This document shows, in pieces, positions 50,088 to 59,833 of a DNA stretch of 64,000 nucleotides. A program made the position numbers and the translations under genes. The notes beneath the pieces are model-generated. The model did no database searches and was not told the DNA's origin. It saw nothing but the letters and a program-made list of their open reading frames with translations. Source of the DNA: Microbotryomycetes sp. JL201 (taxonomy: Eukaryota; Basidiomycota; Microbotryomycetes); the NCBI GenBank assembly GCA_033819885.1, contig JAQYUZ010000031.1:150806-214805 (forward strand), in the 5' to 3' direction. Position 1 is the first letter of the stretch, and every line of letters begins with the position of its first letter.

Positions 50088-51139
50088 ATGGCCGCAACCA
50101 GCTCCGCCACAGCCGCCACCACTGCCGCAACGGCAAGCAACAATGGTGTGAACGGCTCGGCCGCCGCTGCGAGCTCTCCGTCCGGCAGGAGGCCCGAGGA
50201 GGAGCCGGACGATGTCGAGATTCAGCTCGGAGGCGACGACGACGAAGACGAGGACGACGAGGACGACATTGCAGCTATGCGCGCGCGAGGCGAGTCTATA
50301 CTAGTTCTCTGCAACCCAAGTCATGGCGCTGATCGCCTCGCGGGGCATGTAGTGGCCGAGATGGAGGCAGAGGCGGCCAAGCTGAGGCAAATGACAGCCG
50401 CTGCAGCCGCAGGCGGGGCCGCACAAGGCGACACATCAGACTCGGCAATGCTCACGGACGAGGACAAGGCAGAGGTCGACAGCCGCAGCGTCTACGTTGG
50501 GAACGTGCGTCACCTTTTTTGCGTCCGCGCACGCACAGGTCCTTGCGCGGCCCCAGCTCGAGACACTCGACCGCTGACTCGACAGATGACCGCAGGTTGA
50601 CTATGGTTCGACGCCCGAGGAAATCCAAGCCCACTTTGCGTCATGTGGTACCATCAACCGCGTTACAATTCTCTTTGATAAATTCACGGGGCCGAAAGGG
50701 TCAGCCACAGCTGCAGCTGTACTATCAGCGTCATCACATCTTTGTGCTGACATTCACCGTGCGCCACCCAGGTACGCTTACGTCGAGTTTGCAGACCCGT
50801 CGCTCGTTGCCAATGCCGTCTTGCTCAACGAGAGCATGTTCAGAGGACGAATGCTCAAGGCGAGTCTGGCATCTTGGTATGCACTCACACACCAAATGTC
50901 GTGGCTGACGTGCGAATTGCCCAGGTCACGCCGAAACGAACAAACGTTCCCGGCATGGGGGCCCGTGGTCGAGGCAGAGGTCGCGGACGGGGAGGCTACA
51001 GGGGCGGTCATAGAGGAGTGAGTACTCATTCTGGTCTGCAGACGCTGCTCAGTTTCCGCTGACACTTGGATACTAGGGTCATCATTTTTCACCGTACGCA
51101 AGAGGCCGAGGACGCGGTCGAGGGCGTGGCGGCTTCTGA
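50088..51139 (+). CDS. PAB2: Nuclear poly(A)-binding protein 2 (PABPN1/Pab2)
   Basis: Binds nascent poly(A) tails and stimulates poly(A) polymerase and exosome targeting. The ATG at 50088 has a good context (CACCATGG); an in-frame ATG at 50046 is the alternative. An Ala/Ser-rich then acidic N-terminus ([19 protein letters not shown]) leads to a coiled-coil helix [20 protein letters not shown], created by removal of a GC-AG intron (50290-50352). One RRM follows: RNP2 SVYVGN|VDYG, helix [16 protein letters not shown]1 [12 protein letters not shown], with introns inside. The C-terminus is [24 protein letters not shown] and a final [20 protein letters not shown], the RGG tail usual for this protein. 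Stop TGA at 51137. Confidence 0.92.
50290..50352 (+). other. PAB2: GC-AG intron in PAB2, length multiple of three
   Basis: Donor CGAG|GCGAGT, acceptor CATGTAG|TGGC, 63 nt. Splicing gives [16 protein letters not shown], the expected continuous coiled coil. Retention is also open and adds 21 residues (containing [16 protein letters not shown]) within it. No GT donor yields the conserved join. The coincidence of open frame and length divisible by three means splicing can only be proved with transcripts. Confidence 0.6.
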
Positions 51140-51332
51140 TCACATAAGCCAATGAGCTCCCTTTGTTTGTAATCATAACCTGTCTACTATCAAAAGAGGA
51201 AGGAACGGCCAGCGAGCGGGCAGGAAAAAAAAACAAGCGTTACAGGTCGGAACTCAAAAGACAAATACACGTAGACTAGGCCAAAACAGCGATCAACAGA
51301 GGGAAAAGACGGTATAGAGAGAGGCAAAAGAA

Positions 51333-52996
51333 CTATGCGGCATGCCTGCGGTAGCTGGCGACGACGAGAGCGTGGTCTCGCTCGTAGGGCTCTGCAGCAG
51401 GCAAAAAGTCAACGATCCGCGATTCGCGAACGACCGGCTGACAGTTTGCTGCAAGGCCATCGCTACTTACCGAGGGTCAACTGCTCGTGCGGCTTGAGCA
51501 TCTCTTCCTGCATCTTTTTAACCTCGCTGGCAAACACAACCTCGGCTGGTGCTGTCGAATCAATGCAGGTTGCTTTGATAGAGATGAGGACATGGCCTTC
51601 GTTCTTCAAAAAGTGGTGGGCGTTCAAAGCGACAATACGGGCTTGATCGGGTTGAGCGACATCGGCGAAGCTATCGAACGGTGCAGGGTCAGCTGTGAAG
51701 CACATCATAAAGTGAATCTTTAACGAACATGACATCGACCATGGACATGAGCATGCGGTACTTGTTAGGATGGCGAGCATCCTCGACAATCGCTGTACGA
51801 AGCGATCGAATTAGACTACGCGAAATATTCGAACGCGAACACAAGGACGTACGGATGACATTGGTACGCTTTTTGGCCATGTTGACGAGGTCACGACCAG
51901 AGCGGTGCGAGAATTCAACGGCGTAGACGGTGCCCTCCTGCATCGTAAGGGCGGTGGTCAGCTGACGCGAGATCTCTGTGCGTTCGCTTCGATTTGTGTA
52001 CGCACAGGTCCCACAATGTCGGCCACGTGAGAGACTGATGTTCCGCTAGCTGCGCCAATGTACAAAACTTTCTTGCCTGGTGCAATGTGGATGTCGTCGA
52101 GACCACCGAGGATACCGGCTGCCAACTTTGACCTGAACGGATTCCACACGCGGTATTCGACCTTCTCTGCTGGTGCGTCGGGCGAGGTTGACGGCGACTC
52201 TATCGAGATGCGCTTCTCGCCGTACACAGATTCGCCCGGAACCAGGTTGCGCGTGACGAGCAAGTGTTCCTTGCCCTGTGAATAGGTGAGTAAGAATCGT
52301 CAGTTTCGTGAGCGCTGAGGGCACAAGAGAAGACGCACCTTTGCGACAAACACGCCAGGGTGCCTGTGCGGCTCAAGAATGACCTTTGGTGCGCCACCCT
52401 TCTTTGCGCCGAGACCGCCTCGTCCGCCGCCGCGTCCACCTCGAGGGGCACCTCAACGGACAGCGCACATGAGCCACAGGATGATGGATACATAGAAAAG
52501 GATGATGGACTTACCTCGTCCGCCGCCTCGAGCACCGCCGCGAGGGGCGCCGCCCCGTCCGCCTCCGCGGCCGCCGCCAGCTCCACCGCGAGCAGAAAAG
52601 CCACCTGGCACCAGGTGCAAATCGACATCAGTGACAGAACAAAGACAGCACGCAGCAAGCGCATCTGCAAGCTTGGATCGAGCCTGCCTGAGAACCTGCG
52701 CCAGAGCACCTGGGCAAAAAAGATACGGTGGCTGCCACGACAACTCACCACGGCCGCCGCCTCGTCCACCGCGGTCACCGCCACCAAATCCACCGCGTCC
52801 GCCGCCGCGTCCGCCACCACGTCCGCCGCCGCGACCTCCTGCGTTGCCTGGTTCGCGAGTGCGGTTTTTTGCAAGCGAGACGGAAAAAAGAACGAGCGCC
52901 ATAGCTCTGTCAGCATGCGTCGAACACGCCTTGCATCGACTCGAAAGCATACGCCTCCAGTCAGACTATCACATGCGACTGACCTCCGTATGCCAT
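51333..52996 (-). CDS. NOP1: Fibrillarin, box C/D snoRNP 2'-O-methyltransferase
   Basis: Nucleolar enzyme methylating rRNA ribose under box C/D snoRNA guidance. A 13-nt first exon (52984-52996, MAYG) is followed by two 90-nt exons (52749-52838 and 52515-52604) that encode most of the GAR/RGG domain. Exon 4 (from 52451) continues [20 protein letters not shown] into [17 protein letters not shown]. Then [22 protein letters not shown] and [18 protein letters not shown], the SAM-binding [21 protein letters not shown] and [36 protein letters not shown] and the final [20 protein letters not shown]. The stop is at 51333. About 310-320 residues, normal for the family. The gene is divergent from the 3-hydroxyacyl-CoA dehydrogenase gene. 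Confidence 0.96.
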
Positions 52997-53355
52997 CGGT
53001 GCGAGTTTGTGTGAGCAGAGGCGCTGAAACCGACTTCGAGTCCGCTCACCAAGCCGGCTGCGCACAAGTCCATTTACATCGCAGTCCAGACATACAGTCA
53101 CATATGGCTACCGTGCATCTTTGACGTCCTTCTGGCCTCACATGTAGAGCAGCCTCTTGAGACAGCGGCGCCTCCTATCGGGCACGTCACATTGTCATCA
53201 TTTATCATTGTCGCCGCCAAAGTAGAGCTGATGCTGCCATTGTGTAAGCTTGGCGAATCTTACATGCAATTTCGGCTACTTTTCACTATGACCGTGCCAT
53301 CCGGGAAGCCGACGGACGCACGCCGGCTCAGGCTCAAAGCTTGCCCGAATCCTCG
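52997..53355. other. Divergent promoter region NOP1/HADH
   Basis: About 360 bases between divergent starts. No ORF or RNA gene is supported. Confidence 0.4.
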
Positions 53356-54617
53356 ATGATGCTGAGCCAAGCGCCCGTTTCAACTGCCCGTGTGCTCAGT
53401 CAGCGCAGCTCTCGAGATGCTATCCGGCGATGCATGTCGACGCACAACGTCAAGAGCGTCGGAGTTGTCGGCGCCGGCCAGATGGGCTTGGGCATCGCCC
53501 TCGTTGCTGCCAAGGTTAGTCGCGCCCGTCGTGCAGCGCCTGTTGCACCCTCAGAGTGCCACACACCTTGCCCTTTACAGACACTGACGCTGGCCCTGTT
53601 CTTGACATCTCCGTCGGATGATGCGGTGCCCCGCTTAGACCGCTAAAGCTAATGTCATCGTTACGGACAACAGTCAAGCCCAGCTCGATAAAGCGAGCGC
53701 GTTTGCAGACAAACTGCTAGCGAAAGACGTCGACAAGGGCAAAATGTCAAAACAAGACGCCGACGCGACCAAAGACCGCATGCGCTTTGCGAGCGGCGTC
53801 GAAGCCATGCGTGACGTCGATCTCGTTGTCGAAGTGAATCATGATGCTGCCAGAGCGCGCACTTAGGTTCGCTCACTGTGCTCATGACGCAATCTCCGCA
53901 GGCCGTTTCTGAGAACCTTGCGCTCAAGCAAAGGATTTTCGGCCAGTTAAGCGAGCAGATCCAGAAAGATGCCATCTTAGCTTCAAACACTTCATCAATC
54001 TCGCTGAGTACCCTTGCAGCGGCGGCCGGCGCCCGGGCCCATCAAGTTGTCGGCTTCCATTTCTGTGAGTAGGCAAACGTCTGCCACAAAAAAGAGCGGG
54101 CGCAGCTAACAAGACACTGAGACGACAGTCAATCCTGTCCCTGTTATGAAGCTTGTCGAGCTCATTCCAGCCCTGCAGACGTCTGACGACGTGCTGGCAC
54201 GTGCGAGATCATTCGCAGAAGCAATGGGCAAGACTGTCACTGTCTCACAAGACACTCCGGGTGAGCACTGAGATACTGATGAGAGCCAGCCTCTGGTGCT
54301 GACTCTTTATGTCTCGCAAACTAGGCTTCGTGTCGAACCGATTGCTGATGCCATTCATTAATGAGGCCATCATTGCGCTCGAGAGTGGCATCGCCACGAA
54401 GGAAGACATCGACACAACTCTCAAACTCGGCATGGGACATCCAATGGGCCCGCTCACATTGGCTGACTTCATTGGTCTCGACACATGCTTGAGCATCATG
54501 GAAGTCCTGCAACGTGAGACCGGTGACTCCAAGTATCGCCCGGCCGTCTTGCTCGGCCGCATGGTAGCTGCGGGATGGCTTGGCAAGAAGTCTGGCCATG
54601 GTTTCTTCACCTATTGA
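53356..54617 (+). CDS. HADH: 3-hydroxyacyl-CoA dehydrogenase, mitochondrial
   Basis: NAD-dependent third step of fatty-acid beta-oxidation. The ATG at 53356 gives an Arg/Ser-rich presequence ([30 protein letters not shown]), then the Rossmann loop [19 protein letters not shown]. Exons joined by GT-AG introns supply [47 protein letters not shown] with the catalytic-site Ser, and [19 protein letters not shown] with the catalytic His. [16 protein letters not shown] carries the active-site Asn, and [20 protein letters not shown] is the C-terminal domain signature. It ends [10 protein letters not shown] at the stop at 54615. About 320 residues, usual length. Convergent with the adenylate kinase gene, about 200 bases apart. 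Confidence 0.96.
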
Positions 54618-54820
54618 AATTCGCCGGGATTTAAAAGCAGTAGATCTATAGAAATTCGCACTGCAACTTCTAGCTCAGATTCTGCGCGGGGCGAGGTCGA
54701 ATTTGTCCCTTCACCTAAGTTTAGAGATCACTTCTGAGCCCGTTCAATCGCCTCGGAAGCGAGGGAAACTGGTGACGGCAGTGTCAGGGGGTCTGTTGAA
54801 CGGAAAATTCTGTGTCGGCA

Positions 54821-56152
54821 CTAGGAACCCACCCGCGAACTGAGTGATTCTTCTAGCTTCGGCGTGATTTCGTCGCTCGTACGTCCATGTAGACGCACGA
54901 GCTTGGGGACTGGGCCATGTGGACCTGAGACCTGTGCTTGGGCGAAATGTGCCAACAACGGTTCGTTCTCGGCGTGATACGCGGTCAGACGCTTGGCAAA
55001 AACCTCCTATGAATGACAGCTGGATGAGTTCTCCGCCAATGTGCTCGTCTAGAGCCGGAGACCTCACCGCGGTGTCATCAGGCCTTTGACTAAGCGGTTC
55101 GCCAGTCACGTCGTCCTTTCCGGCCTCTCTTGGTGGATTGAATGACAACTGCGCAGCAAGGTCCTCTTTCTCTTAGTACCCGGTCACAGCCGCATCGCAG
55201 CATTCTCACATTGTACACGCGGCCACTCGGCGCGTGAATCCAACGCTCTGCGATATCGCAGCCGGTAAATCAGCGACCATCGTCTGGCTGCACATGTTTA
55301 AATTGGCAAGTGGGTCCCGGCTCACGCTCGATTCTTTCCAAAATAACTTCATCTGGCACCTCGAGATTGACGACGTAGTTGAGTTCGTCTTTCTGCTCCG
55401 CCAGCAAGCGGTCAAGCAAGACAGCCTGCGACGCTTTTCGTGGGAATCCGTCAAGGATCCAGTTCTGTCGATGCAAGGCAGATCGGCTGGTGGAGCAAAA
55501 AAGTGTTTCAAAGTTCGCTCACGCTGTGTTGCAACTTCTCGAGTTGTGGTTTCACAAGTTGAAGGACCAGCTCGTCTGGCAAAAGACCTGTGTGGGCACA
55601 CCAGATTGTAGAGCTAAAGTCAGTGGCTCTGGACCACTTGGAGCGGACCGTCAATGGTACATCTCACGTACCTCCTGCTTTCATGACGCTTTCTGCCTGC
55701 CGTCCTAGTGCCGTTCCTTTGCGAGTTTCTTGCCTGAGCAAGTCTCCCACAACGACTGACTCAATGTCCCATTCTACTCCCGGGGTCAAGCGTGTGATCA
55801 TCAGATCGATATCATTGTATACGTCATCTTGACCTAAGAAAATTAGTCTGCTTACTTTGGAGTAACCGGTCCGTCTGCGTACCCTTACCGGCGCCTGGCC
55901 ACAGCGATGAGAAGTCAGGTCACTCAAGTCTGCAGCGGCTCGAGCAGCACACATAGTACAGATCTGGCTGAACCATGGATACGCACCGGGTGCACCGAGA
56001 ATGATCATGCGCAACGGTTGGCTTGGCGAGCGAGCGCGAGTGACCCCAGCCGCATTGCCAGTTGTGCTGGCGAACCGCCTCGAGACACTCAACCAGCAGG
56101 CAGCCACCTCCTGCCGCTGCCGCTGCTGTAACAATGAGAGACGTGCGCTCAT
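54821..56152 (-). CDS. ADK2: Mitochondrial adenylate kinase 3 / GTP:AMP phosphotransferase type
   Basis: Matrix nucleoside monophosphate kinase. The ATG at 56152 gives a presequence (MSARLSLLQQRQRQEVAACW, then SRRFASTT). The P-loop is assembled across an intron: LRMIILGAP|GAGKGTQTDRLLQ. Exon 3 reads KWDIESVVVGDLLRQETRKGTALG; then LLPDELVLQLVKPQLEKLQHS, NWILDGFPRKASQAVLLDRLLAE and LNYVVNLEVPDEVILERIE. The LID domain is RWIHAPSGRVYN|LSFNPPREAGKDDVTGEPLSQR, the full-length zinc-free LID of AK3-type enzymes. It ends KLEESLSSRVGS at 54821. Many short ORFs in the region are exon fragments of this gene. ATP versus GTP preference cannot be decided by eye. Confidence 0.9.
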
Positions 56153-56274
56153 GACGCAGCGCTCGACGTCTCGGCTGTCGAAAGTGGAGCGCAGCCGGAA
56201 GTCTCATAATGATTACGCTGATATTCTGCACTCCTATCAGTCAACGTATGATAGTTATCCTGACCCTAAACTGT

Positions 56275-57691
56275 CTACAGAACGGCCTTCACAGAGAGTA
56301 AATTTGTGTTTGAATCTTCAACGTTGACCGGTCTTAGCTCTGGGCTGGTTGATAGATTGAGCAAGAGCTCTGCCGTTGCCTGATCGTCAGTAAAGGTCCT
56401 AGACGTATCACAATCGTCCGCTGATTTCCTGGCCGAGGCGCTGGTGACCTCCTTCTCGGTGTGGCGGGCATCAGCTAGTCCGTTCGGGCTGCCTCTTGTC
56501 CGCCGGCGAGTCGAGTCGTTCTGTCTTTCGGTTTGGATCCGGCGGCCATCTGCCGAAGGATGTTCGCCAAGCGCCGCCAATCGCGCCTCGAGTTCCTCGA
56601 CGTACAGAATAGTGCCCTTTACCAAACGCAGACGAGTCAAAACCGCGCTCATTCTTTGCAGCTATCCTCTACAAATTGGACACACCTGTAGGATCTCAAG
56701 CTTGTGTAGACCGCCGCGAGGCGAGTCGTCCAAATCTTCGTCCGACTTGCGTCTACGCTTGCGACCTCGCTCTCGAGCCCTTGCTATCTTGCGCTCTCCC
56801 TCTGCACGGCACTGAGGTACCAGTCGCTTCAAGTGCGCCAGACATTCATTGATCTTTTCGCGTCGTCGTCGCTCGATCAGCGAGTGTGACACACGCCGAC
56901 TTGAATGCTGCGTGCCAGGGCGCGCAGGTGGAGGCGAGAGTTCTAGCGACGACGTTTGACGTGGAATGCTTCGCTGAGCTGTGGCTGCGGCTTCTCGCAG
57001 AGGCCTTTTGACACTGGCCTTGTACGGGCTTCCCTTGCCACGAGCTTTCTCGTTTTCATACCAGTCCGAGTCTGGGTCTGCCGCAGACTCCTGCTGGTCG
57101 GTCATAGCGTGTGCGTCTCCTCCATGACGGCTTGACGGCGGTGCAGAATCCTGCAAGCAACACGGCGGGTGGCGACGTCAGGGAGTCTGTCCCGTTCAAA
57201 GCGGGTGCACAGGGCTCTGTACATACTTGAGACAGTTCCAGCGTCTCTTTTGAGCTAGAAAAGTATCCTTTGACCGCTGCGGGCACATTGTCGTGCGCGA
57301 GCGGCCGTACGGAGCTCGGGGTCGCTCGGCAGTCGACATCACGTGCGCTTGAATTCAGTAGGCTGCCAAGCGAGGAGCCACGGCAACCATCATTGTAGAG
57401 CGATGGGTTACTTTCGCCTGTGCTACGATAGCCGCTTTCGTCTTTGACTATGCTCTCGAGCGCTGGTGGCAGCGGCTCGAACGAGACATCGTCGTCGTGA
57501 GCACCTTTGCCGCTGAACGTTGACACCAGCAGCGATCGAGGAGTCGGCGGGGCCCAAGCAGATGACATTGTTTCTGCTGGTTCGGAGAGTACGAGCTGCC
57601 GTCGATCAATTCTCGCAGAGTCGCGTGAACGCGGCGAGTCGCGCACGTGCGCAACACTGTTTGCGATTGGCACTGAGAGCGGCTGCTCCAT
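56275..57691 (-). CDS. bHLH transcription factor
   Basis: Class B basic helix-loop-helix regulator, expected to bind CACGTG. First ATG at 57691 (MEQPLSVPIANSV) begins a disordered Ser/Pro region. A splice joins ETLELSQ to DSAPPSSRHGGDAHAM. The DNA-binding domain is RRVSHSLIERRRREKINECLAHLKRLVP with the H-x3-E-x2-R pattern, then an unusually long loop of about 40 residues rich in Arg/Lys and Asp (RGRKRRRKSDEDLDD), then helix 2 GGLHKLEILQ|GTILYVEELEARLAAL across an intron. The C-terminal region is polar and ends at 56275. The start lies 71 bases from a perfect CACGTG in its own promoter. Specific orthology unassigned. Confidence 0.82.
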
Positions 57692-57761
57692 GGCCAAGAG
57701 TTTAGTTGTAAAGGCCTCATTGGTGCGTCGGAATGTGAGCCATGAAATACAGCAAACCAAT

Positions 57762-57767
57762 CACGTG
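57762..57767. promoter_or_regulatory. CACGTG E-box upstream of bHLH gene
   Basis: Perfect palindromic E-box (within TCACGTGA) 71 bp upstream of the bHLH start codon, in the 84-bp gap to the next minus-strand gene. It is the predicted recognition site of the encoded class B bHLH protein, hence a candidate autoregulatory site. The site is seen; its function is inferred. Confidence 0.4.
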
Positions 57768-57775
57768 ATGCCATT

Positions 57776-58353
57776 TCATGCGATCAAAATAGGCTCGCCA
57801 GCTTCATCTACCCAGAGCAGCGACGCGGAGCGCAGGAACCGGACCTCGTCACCATCTCTCCATGCGGAGACTAATCCAAGCAGACTCCGCAGAGGCAGAG
57901 CGAGGTGCGCATCGGCTCCTATCCTGATCAGCGGAGGCCATGCATACGATGACGACTCTGTTTCTTCCACCTCACAGCTGACCCGCACGTGACCCATGTG
58001 TCCATTCGATGCCAGGGTCTGCAGTACACGCCACATTGCCAACAAACGATCCTCGGTCCACAGAATATGGTCCATTGGTGGCATGTTCGTGTCTCTTTCT
58101 CTCGCGCTGTGAATACCCCTTTTATCGTCCCAGAATCCACCACTCGTATCAGAAGTGGGAAGGCGTCCGAGCAAGGGTACTATCCACGAGCCTCGCCTTC
58201 CAGCGGCTAGAGCTGATACCAGAGCTTGGCTGGGGCTTCTGCCTGAATGCATGACACTTACGTGGCTGCCAACATTTGACCCGCTCAGCACCTTTTTGAT
58301 TCTGACAGCGTGTTGCCGCTTAGGGTTTCGCTCCACACAGTCTGTCCGCGCAT
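57776..58353 (-). CDS. Small unknown protein
   Basis: ATG at 58353 (MRGQTVWSETLSGNTLSESK) can be spliced from AAAAG|GTGCTG to GGAAG|GCGAGG, giving RRGSWIVPLLGRLPTSDTSGGFWDD. The frame then continues MDHILWTEDRLLAMWRVLQTLA, HVRVSCEVEETESSSYAWPPLIRIGAD and RSASLLWVDEAGEPILIA to the stop at 57776. About 165-170 residues, aromatic and acidic, without membrane segments. I do not recognise the family. The second exon reads like a folded domain (alternating strands, W/F-rich), so I believe it is coding. It ends only 84 bases before the bHLH start on the same strand. Confidence 0.5.
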
Positions 58354-58967
58354 CGCTCCCCAATTCAAGTCGGTAATCGTTGCGTGTTGCTGCCTAGCAA
58401 CGAATAAATTCTTTCAGTGACAGGGCGCGAACGCAAAACAGAGTGCGACCAGGCATACTGAGGACGACGACATGCATCTAGCCACCGCTCGGCGCATGGA
58501 TAGCCAGGGTGAGGAAGGCGGATCGCTCGGAGTGCTGCCTGTACATTGTTGTCGCACAGACACCGCCGAAGGATAGTACTCAGCTATGCATGCCTAGTCT
58601 CGTAGCTCGATTCGGGCTTACAGTCTGCTTCCTTTGATGCTTCTATGACTGGCGGAGCCCGCAGAGCGACTTGACGGGCACCTTGCGCATGACATGCGCT
58701 CATGATCAAGTGGACATTGTTGATGTCGGTTGCTAGGTCAGGCGGCTCAGCGGAGACAGGCAGCCGAACTGGGTCGGCAAAGGTCCATACTTCCATGGCA
58801 ATCATATGTCTGTTCTCCAGGGCGTCTGGACAGAACTGCGATTCGCGACATGTGCTGTTGCGGGCATCAGGCCATGGCGGACGAAGGGCGATGGTCAAAG
58901 CCCGCGAGCCGCACAGTCTCCGAACTCTCCGACATTCCACGAACAGCCTCTAAATCAATACGGCGAC
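58354..58967. other. Divergent region between unknown gene and CIA2
   Basis: About 610 bases. A minus-strand ORF near 58584-58940 (containing MEVWTFADPVRLPVSAEPPD) is open but has no recognisable domain and no neighbour to splice to, so I do not call it a gene. The remainder is presumably promoter for both flanking genes. Confidence 0.35.
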
Positions 58968-59833
58968 ATGCCCGACAACGCCAACCCTGTTGTGCACAAG
59001 CCAGGTTCGACCTTCAAGACTGCACGGCGGCACGCCCGAGCTCTGCGCCTCTCGGAAGAGAACGAGGATGATGATGCAGGCGAGTGGTCGACTGCAGCTG
59101 CCAGCGGGACATCTTCAGAGGAGCAGCAACAGCAAGAAATTAACCAGGACGAGGTTTTTGGTGAGCGACGCCGCCGTGGCGTTATCAAGTGACTTGATGT
59201 GCCGCGCGCCCTGCCTACAAGTAGTGTCACTGACCTGTTGGTGCACACTGGTTCGTAGATCTCATACGTTCGATATCGGATCCGGAGCACCCTTTGACGC
59301 TTGAGCAGCTGGCAGTGGTCTCTGCGCCGCAGATCACGATCAAGAATGGATCTTGGCCCAGTGTCCTGGTTGAGTTCACACCAACCATTCCTCACTGTTC
59401 CATGGCTACACTTATTGGTCAGTAGTGCTGGTTGCTTATGCAGTGCTCCACTATTACAAGGAAACCGTTTTTAATGAATCAATCTATCATCTGGCAGGCT
59501 TGTCTCTACGCGTACGACTCCTCCGAAGCTTGCCTGAGCGCTTCAAGGTGGACATCCGAGTTAAAGAAGGCACTCATCAAAGCGAAAACGCTGGCAGGTT
59601 GCTCCAATCTTCTGTTTCTTCTTGAAAATGCTCACTAGCCCAAATGCTCAGTGAACAAGCAACTCAATGACAAAGAGCGTGTGGCAGGTGAGCACACCTT
59701 GCGGTCTCACCAAGCTCGAGCGTGGTCTTGGCTGACATCTCTAACTGCAGCTGCCTTGGAGAATAACCACTTACTCTCCGTGGTACACCAGTGCCTAGCC
59801 ACAGCAGATCAACGTGGTTCAATTGTTGTTTGA
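58968..59833 (+). CDS. CIA2: Cytosolic iron-sulfur assembly factor Cia2 (MIP18 family)
   Basis: Component of the CIA targeting complex (with Cia1 and Met18/MMS19) that delivers Fe-S clusters to cytosolic and nuclear apoproteins. The ATG at 58968 starts [20 protein letters not shown], followed by an acidic/Gln-rich N-terminal region ending INQDEVF. Splicing joins [22 protein letters not shown], then [37 protein letters not shown] with the conserved reactive Cys in [44 protein letters not shown]. It ends [10 protein letters not shown] at 59833. The exons are connected by canonical introns. Identification is secure. It is the last host gene before the repeat-rich right end. Confidence 0.95.

Noticed and set aside
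55234-55611. Plus-strand ORF across the adenylate kinase region
   Set aside because: Minus strand encodes NWILDGFPRKASQAVLLDRLL and the LID domain; the plus reading is its shadow.
58584-58940. 118-codon minus-strand ORF upstream of CIA2
   Set aside because: Open but with no motif, no good splice partner and placed in a divergent promoter; not enough to call a gene.
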